This document shows positions 34,370-42,702 of a stretch of DNA of 64,000 bases, in pieces. Under the pieces are notes generated by a model. It did no database searches and was not told the DNA's origin. It saw only the letters and a program-made list of their open reading frames with translations. The stretch comes from Fibrobacter succinogenes (GTDB taxonomy: Bacteria; Fibrobacterota; Fibrobacteria; Fibrobacterales; Fibrobacteraceae). Each line of letters starts with the position of its first letter. The stretch's first letter is position 1. The DNA lies in contig CACWPM010000016.1 in the NCBI GenBank assembly GCA_902762795.1, forward strand, positions 1 to 64,000. The letters run 5' to 3'. Both the position numbers and the translations under genes were made by a program.

Positions 34370-34549
34370 AGACTGAAAAGATTTCTGATTCCACTACTGA
34401 AAATCTGGTCGTTTGCTTTAGGCGAATCAAGAATATCCACAATGAAAAAGAATCTTCGCTCAAATTGGGCGTGGGTCGTTTGCACATATTGTGGATAGGT
34501 TTACCAGAGCCTCAGTAGTGTATGTGCATTCGACACCACGCTTTTTTTT
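34370..34549 (+). ncRNA. Structured RNA-like element, copy 2 (after res, before the kptA cassette)
   Basis: Same architecture as 29531-29690 with different stem sequences. CACTACTG (34392) pairs with CAGTAGTG (34513). CTGGT (34405) pairs with ACCAG (34503). ATCCACAAT (34435) pairs with ATTGTGGAT (34488). GCGTGGGTCG (34469) pairs with CGAC-A-CCACGC (34531). TGCACATA (34481) pairs with TATGTGCA (34521), and eight T residues follow. An outer stem near 34376-34384 with 34449-34457 is weaker. Where copy 1 differs, both strands of the stem differ, which supports a conserved fold. Confidence 0.65.
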
Positions 34550-34741
34550 GTTTTTTAAAACTTAGAGGGGAGCCCGTACTATTAAGGATATAAGAGTTGT
34601 GTCAAAAATCAACTTTTGGAAAATGAACAGATGTAAAATATAAGGAAAATTAATTTTCGCCCGTGTAGTTTAGAACTGTAAATGAAAAATAATAAGACCA
34701 AAATCGAGGTTTTCTGCGTAATTGCGACTAAATAGTAAGAA
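34550..34741. other. Gap before the HTH gene
   Basis: AT-rich, with TAAATA (34730-34735) seven bases before the ATG as a possible -10 of another leaderless start. Nothing else is seen. Confidence 0.3.
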
Positions 34742-35212
34742 ATGACAATAATAAATTCGACACATAAACCCGACCAGGAGCAGGCCTTGCAAGACCTGTG
34801 GTTGAAGGAATGTGCCGAATTTGAACAACTAAAAAATATTCAAGCGGGTTCTCTAAGCGATTCTTTTGCCCTTTGTTTTAAACTGAGAAAGTGGAATTCG
34901 GAACGTTTTATGAAAGCGACGGGGCTCGGAGATGCTTTTTTCTCTAGAATCGGCACGGGGAAATATGATGATAAAATGCGTCCATCCTTAGCTAGTGTAG
35001 TTGCAATATGTATTGGATTGCATATACCTTTTAAATTTTCCAATATTCTTATCATGCGTTGCGGTCATTCTCTGACTGATTCAAAACAGGATTGCTGCTA
35101 TGCATTTATTCTTTCTCATTACGAAATGTTTAAAACGGTGGAAGACGCCAATCAATTTCTTGTAGATAAAGGCTTTTCTTCTATAATCAATAAGGATAAC
35201 CAAGAAAAATAA
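34742..35212 (+). CDS. HTH (XRE-like) domain protein
   Basis: A 156-residue protein. The segment KLRKWNSERFMKATGLGDAF then FSRIGTG and MRPSLASVVAICIGLHIPFK (~45-105) has the spacing of an XRE-type helix-turn-helix. The N- and C-terminal parts match nothing I know. It heads a four-gene plus-strand set (DUF4417, unknown, kptA), with a 165-base gap before the DUF4417 start. It may be the cassette regulator. The DNA is AT-rich with weak codon resemblance to the core genes, as expected of an accessory gene. Confidence 0.6.
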   Translation: MTIINSTHKPDQEQALQDLWLKECAEFEQLKNIQAGSLSDSFALCFKLRKWNSERFMKATGLGDAFFSRIGTGKYDDKMRPSLASVVAICIGLHIPFKFSNILIMRCGHSLTDSKQDCCYAFILSHYEMFKTVEDANQFLVDKGFSSIINKDNQEK

Positions 35213-35377
35213 AAATTTCACAACGTGAAAGAAGAATGTTTCGAATTTGCCCTAAAAACGACATTTTCTTTATTCGTAATCAATAAAAAAGGCAAAATTG
35301 GCAAAATTTCCTTTCACGCTCTGATTGGCAAACTCATCGCCTCATCGGGTATATTCCTTCTCAAAAAGGAGACAGAT

Positions 35378-36017
35378 ATGACCAAAAACAATAAGTTCAA
35401 AGCAACTATCGATGACGGGTTTCAGCCGGAACTGGTGAAAAAAGCTCGTTTTGAAGGCATTTTCGAGATCCCTGTTATTGACAAACTCAAAAGAATCTTT
35501 ATCCCTAACGGAATTACACCATTTAGCCGCAGAAACGAGGCTCCAACGGATAGCGAGGCTATCGGATTCTTCGAAATGGACCCGATGTTTGCCGATGTCC
35601 TGAGAAACCCGCAAGCCTATGTTGAAGAACTCAAAAAGTTTCCTGCGGTTATTTCGCCGGATTGTTCGCTTTACAGGGATGCTCCCTTGACCGTGCAAAT
35701 TGCGAATGTTTACAAGAAGAACGCCGTAACTCACTATTGGCAAAGCATGGGCGTGGGTATGATTCCTCTTGTTCGCTGGGGCAGCCGCGACACTTAACAG
35801 TATTATCGTCATCAGCACCTACGGATGCATAAAGACAAAAGAAGACAAATATCATTTTGAAGCCGGACTTGATGCATGCCTACGAGCGCTCACGCCCAAG
35901 ATTGTTCTTGTCCATGGAGCCATGCCAGAAAAAGTCTTTGGACCGTATTTGAAATATGCAGAGTTCCACAACTATCTCGACTGGATTACGCGCAAGAAAG
36001 GAGGCAGACATGGGTAG
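35378..36017 (+). pseudogene. DUF4417 family gene, frameshifted
   Basis: The start at 35378 follows AAAGGAGA. The first frame encodes IPNGITPFSRRNEAP, FFEMDPMFADVLRNPQAY and YWQSMGVGMIPLVRWG, then stops at 35797. The expected continuation (SIIVISTYGCIKTKEDKYHF, LTPKIVLVHGAMPEKVFG, FHNYLDWI) lies in the next frame and ends at 36017. Adding one base near 35785-35795 would restore a typical ~210-residue DUF4417 protein, a family of unknown function common in mobile DNA of Firmicutes and others. The lesion may be real or a sequencing error. The second part overlaps the next gene's start by eight bases. Confidence 0.7.
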
Positions 36018-36891
36018 CGGAAATAAAAAAGGCTATCATGGAACAAGAGGAAGTTCTCAACCTTTTGCGTCTTCATACGGAGTAATGCCTGATATGCGCG
36101 CAAAAGATATCAAAGAGGGAATATACAACGAACAACGGGGTTATTCACGCAACCCCTCCGCTGTAGAACTTTTGTCTTCGATGAAAAACAACACTGTATA
36201 TCTTGACGGCAAAAAGGCAAACGGCCTTTACACCTATGTAGTCAACGAAAAAGGTGAACTTATTTTGGGCAAAAGGAATAATCCCAACGATCCATCCAAA
36301 CGGTCTCCGCACCCAATGTTGATTGGCGGAAAGAATCCCAAAGTCCAATGCGCAGGCATGATTGACATTAGAAATGGCAAAATTTTCAATGTAAACCATA
36401 GCAGTGGGCACTATAAACCAAACGAAAAATCTATGGAAGTTGTAAAATACTATCTTCTTTACCGAAACAGGCCTTCAGCCGTAAATCTAAATGGAGAAAA
36501 TAAGATGTCGTTCATACATTCTTATGGCAAACTATCGAATACGGAATGCATCTTGGGACCCATTCCAAATGAAGTAGATTCAGCCTCCGATGGTTGGTGG
36601 TACGGCAATTTCATTGTCGTTGAAGAAGATGGCGATGTATTAAAGTTGCAGTCAACGAACTTCGAAAAGAACTATCCTGAAATCAAAGTGAAGGCAGAAG
36701 GATTCTTGCCCACTGGAAAACCTTCATTCATTATCGGGGACAAGGTTCTTGTAGTAAAGAAATCTAAGGCTGGAACCATTTACAGTGTCACTTACCATGA
36801 TAAAAGAGAATGCTTCCGTTATATGGTCGATTATGGCGATAGAAAGTCCACTTGTTGGTATTTTGACGAAGACCTTCAAAGGCAGGAATAG
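36010..36891 (+). CDS. Uncharacterised protein with SGHY motif, cassette member
   Basis: A 293-residue protein. It starts at 36010 after AAAGGAGG, inside the last codons of the DUF4417 frame. The N-terminus is MGSGNKKGYHGTRGSSQPFA followed by GVMPDMRAKD. The middle has GELILGKRNNPNDPSKRSPH, LIGGKNPKVQCAG and VNHSSGHYKPNEKS. The SGH(Y/F)xPxE pattern recalls domains at the ends of polymorphic-toxin-like proteins, which I recall beside DUF4417 genes elsewhere. The last ~100 residues look like a small SH3-like barrel (GDKVLVVKKSKAGTIYSVTY). No signal peptide is present. The function is unknown. Confidence 0.6.
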   Translation: MGSGNKKGYHGTRGSSQPFASSYGVMPDMRAKDIKEGIYNEQRGYSRNPSAVELLSSMKNNTVYLDGKKANGLYTYVVNEKGELILGKRNNPNDPSKRSPHPMLIGGKNPKVQCAGMIDIRNGKIFNVNHSSGHYKPNEKSMEVVKYYLLYRNRPSAVNLNGENKMSFIHSYGKLSNTECILGPIPNEVDSASDGWWYGNFIVVEEDGDVLKLQSTNFEKNYPEIKVKAEGFLPTGKPSFIIGDKVLVVKKSKAGTIYSVTYHDKRECFRYMVDYGDRKSTCWYFDEDLQRQE

Positions 36892-36896
36892 ACCTT

Positions 36897-37472
36897 ATGA
36901 ACTTAGTTGACCTTTCCAAAGAAATTTCCTATGCACTTCGGCACGCTCCGTGGGAATACGAGTTGGAACTTGACGAGAAGGGATTTGTCCCGATTGCACA
37001 ACTACTGCATGCATTGAACGAGTCAAACGGCTACGATCGGGAAATCGTTCAAGCGGATTTGGAGCAGATTATCGCAACTTCCGAAAAGAAACGCCACGAA
37101 ATTGTTGGGGACAAAATTCGGGCACTTTATGGTCACTCTGTCCCTCAAATTATAAAGAAGGAACCAGGGATTCCCCCTGCCGTTCTATACCACGGAACAA
37201 CGCACAAGGCTTTATCGCAGATTCTTCATGATGGCTTAAAGCCGATGCAACGACAATATGTTCATCTTTCTGCTGATGTTGACACTGCTACTCGTGTTGG
37301 TAAACGCCGCGATGGTAATCCGGTCATCTTGAAAATAGATACCGAAGCCGCACAAAAAGCGGGCATCCAGTTTTTCATCGGCAATGACAAGGTTTGGCTT
37401 TGCAGAGAAATGCCGAAAGATTGTCTTTCGATTTTTACTCCAAGAACATCGCCATGTAATACGGCAGGGTAA
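36897..37472 (+). CDS. kptA: RNA 2'-phosphotransferase (Tpt1/KptA family)
   Basis: A 191-residue protein. The N-terminal winged domain has LSKEISYALRHAPWEYELEL and KGFVPIAQLL. The NAD+-binding ART-like half has VLYHGTTHKALSQILHDGLK, YVHLSADVDTATRVGKRR and VWLCREMPKDCL. Tpt1 removes an internal RNA 2'-phosphate by transfer to NAD+, releasing ADP-ribose 1'',2''-cyclic phosphate. In bacteria the natural RNA is unknown, and a role in RNA repair or defence has been proposed. It starts five bases after the unknown protein. Its 3' end overlaps the convergent ATPase gene by 38 bases. Confidence 0.9.
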   Translation: MNLVDLSKEISYALRHAPWEYELELDEKGFVPIAQLLHALNESNGYDREIVQADLEQIIATSEKKRHEIVGDKIRALYGHSVPQIIKKEPGIPPAVLYHGTTHKALSQILHDGLKPMQRQYVHLSADVDTATRVGKRRDGNPVILKIDTEAAQKAGIQFFIGNDKVWLCREMPKDCLSIFTPRTSPCNTAG

Positions 37473-38772
37473 CCATTTTGCCTGCAACACCGATGTTGTT
37501 TTCGGAGAGCTTGTAGCAAACTTTTGCATCGTAGTTGTCGTTACTCAGAACGGTCTTTGCCGACTTGGAGCGCCCCGTTGTCGCCTTGACTTCGATAATG
37601 GCGATTTCGCCGCCGATGTTTTCTACAAAGTCAATTTCTAGCCCAGAATCTTTGCGGAAGTAGAAAAGCTTACGGCCCTGCTTGGAGAAACAATCTGCGA
37701 TGATGTTCTCGTAGATGGCGCCTTTATAGAATCCCAGATCGCCGCTTAGAATCTTGGCTGCGGTGCCGCGTTCCAGCATGGCAACGAACAGGCCGGAATC
37801 CTGTACATAAATCTTAAACGTATTCTCGATTTTGTAGCCTTCAAGGGGTTCTGCGATGTTGGTCAGGTTGTGGCAAATGTTGATGATGCCGCAGTCGTAG
37901 AGCCATTGGATTGCCGTTTGGTATTTTTCGGAACGGCCCTTCTTTTCTAGTTGCGAATAGACAAACTTGTTGTTTTCCTTTGCAAGTTGGGCTGGTATGG
38001 AATCGAATACGCGATTGATGCGTCCGAGAAGCGTACGGTCGATTTCCTCATTTTCGTTCTCGTCAAGGTGCTTGCCAAAATCATCCTTGTATTCTTCGAG
38101 AATGTCCTGCTGTTCCTGCCAAACAACGTTCATGTCGTTCGTCTCGACAAATCGAGAAACGACATAAGGGAGGCCACCCACGCAAAGGTATTCCTTGAAA
38201 TAGCGGAGCATGGCGTTGTGCGTTGCCTCGCTTACGGGTTCTTTTTTCTCGTAGCAGTCCTTCAGGTATGCGATGACGTTTTCGCCAATGCCCTTTGCCC
38301 ACAGAAATTCCTCGAAATCCATGGGTTTCATATAAATTATTCTTTCAAAGCCAGTCGGGACGCCTTTTCCCTTTTTACGGTTGTACCCCTTAATACCAAG
38401 CAGGGATCCCGTACAGATGACGTCGTAGCGGCCGTCTTCCATAAAAGGCTTGATGCTGGCGCGGGCGTTTGCACATTCCTGAATTTCATCGAAGATGATG
38501 ACTGTCTTATTCTCGACAAAATGCACGTTGGGAAAGAGCGCCGAAAGATCTATGGTAATCCTGCCCACGTTCAGGTCGCTGTCAAAGACTCGCTTTGCGT
38601 TTTCGTTTTCCTTAAAGTTGATATAGACGACGTTCTCGTAGTTGGCGCGGGCAAATTCCAGGACGCTGGACGTTTTGCCGATTTGGCGCATACCCTTAAC
38701 AACTAGGGCCTTCTTTTTGCCCCCCGAGGTCTTCCAGTTTTCAAATTCTTTAAGGATTTTTCGCTTGAACAT
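37435..38772 (-). CDS. AAA ATPase with DUF4143 C-terminus
   Basis: A 445-residue protein. Walker A lies in VVKGMRQIGKTSSVLEFA near residue 30 and Walker B in KTVIIFDEIQECANA. VICTGSLLGIKGYNRKKG is sensor-1-like. The C-terminal DUF4143 part has YFRKDSGLEIDFVENIGG and IAIIEVKATTGRS, a PD-(D/E)XK-like core (D...E-V-K). This family is abundant and expanded in anaerobes; its function is unclear. Its promoter region holds three imperfect 17-base direct repeats, and the predicted -10 box ends six bases before the ATG, so the message would be leaderless. Confidence 0.88.
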   Translation of the reverse strand: MFKRKILKEFENWKTSGGKKKALVVKGMRQIGKTSSVLEFARANYENVVYINFKENENAKRVFDSDLNVGRITIDLSALFPNVHFVENKTVIIFDEIQECANARASIKPFMEDGRYDVICTGSLLGIKGYNRKKGKGVPTGFERIIYMKPMDFEEFLWAKGIGENVIAYLKDCYEKKEPVSEATHNAMLRYFKEYLCVGGLPYVVSRFVETNDMNVVWQEQQDILEEYKDDFGKHLDENENEEIDRTLLGRINRVFDSIPAQLAKENNKFVYSQLEKKGRSEKYQTAIQWLYDCGIINICHNLTNIAEPLEGYKIENTFKIYVQDSGLFVAMLERGTAAKILSGDLGFYKGAIYENIIADCFSKQGRKLFYFRKDSGLEIDFVENIGGEIAIIEVKATTGRSKSAKTVLSNDNYDAKVCYKLSENNIGVAGKMVTLPYYMAMFLE

Positions 38773-38778
38773 GTCCTA

Positions 38779-38870
38779 AAACTACACTTTTCCGACCGAA
38801 TTGTCAATGATTTAACGCACTTTTTCGACTGAATTAGTGCTATTGTGGTGCACTTTTTCCACCGAAAAAG
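38779..38870 (-). promoter_or_regulatory. Promoter and triple direct repeat upstream of the AAA/DUF4143 gene
   Basis: On the minus strand TTGACA (38807-38802), 17-base spacer, TAGTTT (38784-38779), six bases, ATG. Three copies of TTCGGTSGAAAAAGTGY-like sequence occur at about 38865-38849, 38834-38818 and 38800-38784, roughly 33 bases apart. The last one fills the spacer, so a bound protein would block transcription. Confidence 0.55.
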
Positions 38871-38951
38871 TGTAAAAATGCTGAATTTAGCGAAATTTCG
38901 CCATTTTTACTTCGCAAAAAATTACCGAAAGGTTTTTTAAGCGTTTAAAAG

Positions 38952-38983
38952 AAAATTGCCTCGGATTTCTCCGAGGCAATTTT
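38952..38983 (-). terminator. Terminator of the ABC transporter operon
   Basis: A 14-bp perfect stem, AAAATTGCCTCGGA / TCCGAGGCAATTTT, with a four-base loop. On the minus strand it is followed by CTTTTAAA. Confidence 0.85.
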
Positions 38984-39004
38984 AGGTGGTTTTTGAATGA
39001 AAAT

Positions 39005-40732
39005 TTAATTAACTTCCTGGAGCTTGAGCATTTTGCCGAAGAGGCCGCCTTTCGCCTTGAGTTCTGCGGGGGAGCCGGTTTCGACGACTTGACCGTTTTG
39101 CAGGACCACGACCTTGTCTGCATTGGCAATGGTGCGCATGCGGTGGGCGATGATGATGACGGTCTTGTTCTGCACGAGTTTCGAAATGCTCTGCTGAATC
39201 TTGGATTCGTTTTCGACGTCGAGGCTTGCGGTGGCTTCGTCAAGGAGCACGATGGGGGCGTCCTTGAGGATGGCGCGGGCGATGGAAATGCGCTGGCGTT
39301 CGCCGCCGGAGAGTGTATCGCCGTTTTCGCCGATGACTGTGTCATAACCTTGCGGGAGCTTTTGGACAAAGTCATCGCAGTTTGCAAGTTTTGCGGCTCG
39401 CAGGATTTCTTCGTCGGTGGCGTCGCGTTTGCCGATGCGGATGTTGTCGCGGATGGATGTGTTGAACAGCACGACATCCTGGAAGACGATGGAGAAGTTC
39501 TTGAGGAGCGTTTCGGGATCGATTCTCGAGATGTCTTGGCCGGCAAGCGTGATGGTGCCGCCTTGAATGTCCCAGAAGCGGGCGGCGAGCTTTGCTGCGG
39601 TTGTTTTTCCGCTGCCGGATGGGCCCACGAGTGCGGTGATTTCGCCTTGCTTTGCAGTGAACGAAGCTTTCTTCAAGACTTGCTTTTCTGTGTTGTAGTA
39701 GAAATCGACGTTCTTGAATTCAATGTCGTAATCAGCGGGCTCAAACTTTGTAGAGCCGCGTTGGATTTCCATATTGTCCATTTCCTTGAAGCGGTTGAGG
39801 CGCACATCCAAGAAGAACAGTTCTGACATGTTGTTGAGAACAAGATAGATGGGACTGTAAATTGTCGAAGCGCAAACGATGTACACAAGGTAATCGAAAA
39901 TGCTGAGCTTGTTTTGTGCCAGGAGAATGGAACCGAAAATCAAGACGGATGCAAGACCGAACTTTAAGAAAACTTGTGCGCCATTCAGAATGACTCCGGT
40001 TGAAAATTCGCCCTTGATTTGGCTATTTTCGTGATTCCTGGAATGCTCATCCATGGCTTTGCAAATGCTTTCTTCTTCGCAGTAAGCCTTGATTTCCTGG
40101 ATGTTTTCAAGGCATTCCTGAATGTCTTCGGAAATGACTCGCCCGGAATCGTATGTGTGTTTGTAGTTTTTGAACTGCATCTTGCGCGAGATGAAAATGA
40201 GTAAACCGGCAAACGGCACGACCCACAAGAGCGCTGTTGCCATCAGGGGGTTGTAAATGAAGAGTACAATAGCGCAGAGAACGAGCATTGCACCGACGGC
40301 AAAGATTTCTGGAACGGCGTGTGAAAAAATCATTTCGAGTGAATTGACGTCGGCCATGATAGTGGATGTCAAGTCGGAAAGATCTTTTTTGCCGAAGAAT
40401 GCGAGCGGAAGCTTGCGGAGTTTTTCAGCAAGCGTGATGCGTCGTTTTTTGCATTCTAGATAAACGGAATCGTAAGTACTGCTGTACGAAAGCGCGTAAA
40501 GACCGTACATCACAAAAAAAATGACAACTGCTATAATCAAATAGATGAAAATGTTGTGCGGTTCTGCGGATGGGTTTTCCATCTTTGCCATGTATTCTTT
40601 CAAAAATAGAAATACAAAGGAAAGTGGGAACATGAGCGAAATGTAGTGCCATGTTGTCCAGAAAACGCCCTTGATAAATGTCTTTGTGCCTTCGTCAGAG
40701 AGGGCAAAACGTTTTTTAATCCAATTATACAT
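39005..40732 (-). CDS. ABC transporter permease/ATPase (half-transporter 2)
   Basis: A 575-residue protein: six membrane helices to ~310, then an ATPase domain with Walker A GPSGSGKTTAA, signature LSGGERQRISIARA, Walker B IVLLDEATASLD and the H-loop in VIIIAHRMRT. The start at 40732 has GGAGG six bases upstream and lies inside the last codons of the upstream half-transporter (8-base overlap). In-frame ATGs further upstream (40771, 40744) are less likely. The two genes should make a heterodimeric exporter-type ABC protein. Beside a Cys-loading NRPS and TonB receptors it resembles YbtPQ/IrtAB-like siderophore transporters (inference). Confidence 0.88.
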   Translation of the reverse strand: MYNWIKKRFALSDEGTKTFIKGVFWTTWHYISLMFPLSFVFLFLKEYMAKMENPSAEPHNIFIYLIIAVVIFFVMYGLYALSYSSTYDSVYLECKKRRITLAEKLRKLPLAFFGKKDLSDLTSTIMADVNSLEMIFSHAVPEIFAVGAMLVLCAIVLFIYNPLMATALLWVVPFAGLLIFISRKMQFKNYKHTYDSGRVISEDIQECLENIQEIKAYCEEESICKAMDEHSRNHENSQIKGEFSTGVILNGAQVFLKFGLASVLIFGSILLAQNKLSIFDYLVYIVCASTIYSPIYLVLNNMSELFFLDVRLNRFKEMDNMEIQRGSTKFEPADYDIEFKNVDFYYNTEKQVLKKASFTAKQGEITALVGPSGSGKTTAAKLAARFWDIQGGTITLAGQDISRIDPETLLKNFSIVFQDVVLFNTSIRDNIRIGKRDATDEEILRAAKLANCDDFVQKLPQGYDTVIGENGDTLSGGERQRISIARAILKDAPIVLLDEATASLDVENESKIQQSISKLVQNKTVIIIAHRMRTIANADKVVVLQNGQVVETGSPAELKAKGGLFGKMLKLQEVN

Positions 40733-42523
40733 TGTTGCCTCCATTGTTTTCGACGGCGTTGTTGCTTGCATTTCCTCCGATGGTCCATGTGACGGATTGC
40801 TGGTAATCGCTCCACATCTTGGCGAATATGCCGCCCTTTTCGACGAGTTCCTTGTGCGTGCCGCGTTCTACGATTTCGCCGCCTTGTACAACGAGAATTT
40901 GGTCTGCATTGACGATGCTTGTGAGTCTATGTGCAATCATCAAGACTGTCTTGCCTTTGGAAAGTGTCTGTAAAGCCTTTTGAATGAGGTGTTCGTTTTC
41001 GGGGTCGGCAAATGCGGTTGCTTCGTCGAGAACGACGATGGGGGCGTTCTTGAGGATGGCTCGTGCAAGGACGATTCGCTGTTGCTCGCCGCCAGAGAGA
41101 TATGTGCCCTTGGTACCGATGACAGTGTTGATGCCATCTGGCAAGCGGTCGATGATTTCGTGGCATTGCGCGAGGTCTAACGCTTTGTTCACGCTTTCGA
41201 TGGAAGCCTCAGGAGTTCCGTAACGGACGTTCTCCAAAATACTCTTCTTGAAAAGTCGAGTATTCTGGAAAACGAATGATGTTTTTTTCATGAGGACTTC
41301 TTTGGGTATTTCCTTGATTGGGGCCCCTCCGATGAGGATCTCGCCGCTTGTCACGTCGAAGAATCGCGGGACGAGTTTTGCGATAGTGCTCTTGCCACCG
41401 CCCGATGCACCTACGAGTGCAACAGTTTGGCCTTCTTTGATGCTGAACGAAATTCCCTTAAGCACCTGATTTTCTGTGCCGGGGTATGTAAAATCGACAT
41501 TCTTGAATTCGATATCGAAATTCTTGATTTGCTGCGGATTAGTGGGTTCCGCGAGATTTGGATAGTTTGTCAAGGATTCGATGCTGTTGATGGCGATGCT
41601 TGCGTTGTTGAGGGCTTGGCTCAAGTACATGCTGCGCATGATATTTTGCGAGAAAACGGGAGTCACGAGAATGTAAAGCATCAAGTCGATGATTGTTGCT
41701 GCGATGTTCCCAGAATTCGTGATGATGAGGATTGCCGTAGGAACGAGCAAAAGCGCAACACCGTTGATAAGCGTTGTGTAGGAACACATGATGAACTTCC
41801 AGCTACTGGAATAGGCAACGACCATCTTGTGGTAATCTTCGATGGTGTTGTAAAAGTTTTTGAAGGAGAAAATAGTTTGTTGGAAAACTTTAACGACGGG
41901 AATGCCGCGCACATATTCGACGGCTTCGGTGTTCATATCTTCGAGCGACTTCATGTATTTTTGCATAAAGTCCTTGCTTTTGTTCATCTTGGTTCCAAGA
42001 GTCACGATAGCGTATGCGATGGGGACGATAGAGGCAATGCCCAAACGCCAATCGAAAACGAATAAAAGAACGAGTGCCGCGATAGGGATGATAAGGGTTC
42101 CCGATAAGTCCGGAAGCTCATGCGCAATAAAAGTATGAGTGACTGTAGCGTTGTCGTCAAGAATTTTGCGGATGCGACCGGATGGATTTCTGTCAAAAAA
42201 TCCGAGCGGAAGCATGAGAAGTTTCTTGATTGTGAATCGGCGGATGTTGCCTTCGACGCGGAACGCGACCAAGTGCGAACAGACGAGGGCCGCAAAGTAA
42301 AGGAGAACGCTTGCCGCCGAGAAAATAACGGCGATTATCGCATAATGCTTGACCATATCGTATGAAATATTCCCGGTCGCGGTGAATAGTTCGCGGACAA
42401 TGAACCTACATATATAAATGGTATCATCCCAGCGATGGCGCTTAGTGCAGAAAATAAAAGCGCAAACGGAAATAAAACTTTTCTCGATTGCATATAAGGT
42501 TTTAGCTTTTTAAAAACACTCAT
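40725..42523 (-). pseudogene. ABC transporter permease/ATPase (half-transporter 1), frameshifted in a TA repeat
   Basis: Start MSVFKKLKPYMQ at 42523 reads for about 38 codons to AIAGMIPFIY, then the frame changes. The rest (CRFIVRELFTATGNISYDMV to 40725) is intact: membrane helices, Walker A GASGGGKSTIAK, signature YLSGGEQQRIVLARA, Walker B IVVLDEATAF. The break falls in a short TATATA run at about 42410-42416. One additional TA would give ...PFIYICRFIVREL in one frame. It may be a true mutation, slippage-type switching or a read error. If real, the main part could still be translated from an internal start (42356) but would lack the first helix. Confidence 0.7.
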
Positions 42524-42582
42524 GGTTACCTTCTGTTTGTTTTTTCGCACCAATTTTAATTTATTGAGTTCTTCTTTTAAAG

Positions 42583-42603
42583 GTTATATTAGTCATATCT
42601 AAC
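42583..42603. promoter_or_regulatory. Imperfect palindrome at the divergent ABC / lipoprotein control region
   Basis: GTTA(T)AT ... AT(C)TAAC arms of a 21-base imperfect palindrome overlap a TATATT (42585-42590) that has a weak -35 (ATTGAG) 16 bases upstream. A related GTTAACCTAGTC sequence lies before the second receptor gene (48618). It might bind an iron-responsive repressor of the DtxR or Fur type; this is inference. Confidence 0.3.
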
Positions 42604-42702
42604 TTTTTGGATTGTTTCAAGTCTATTTGGAGTTGAGATGGTCTTTTGGGATTTCTAAAATGCGGTCGAACTTAAAAAGGTGTATAAAACTAGGAGTCCT
42701 GT

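Noticed and set aside
29531-34549. The paired elements as integron attC sites
   Set aside because: The fold is suggestive, but no convincing RYYYAAC/GTTRRRY core pair and no integrase are seen, and the T tracts favour an RNA; left as a side hypothesis only.
35769-35797. Programmed frameshift in the DUF4417 gene
   Set aside because: No slippery heptamer, stimulatory hairpin or internal ribosome site is visible at the junction; mutation or read error is simpler.
39005-42523. ABC pair as a multidrug or lipid exporter unrelated to the NRPS
   Set aside because: Cannot be excluded by sequence, but position beside the metal-uptake and NRPS genes makes a metallophore role more economical.
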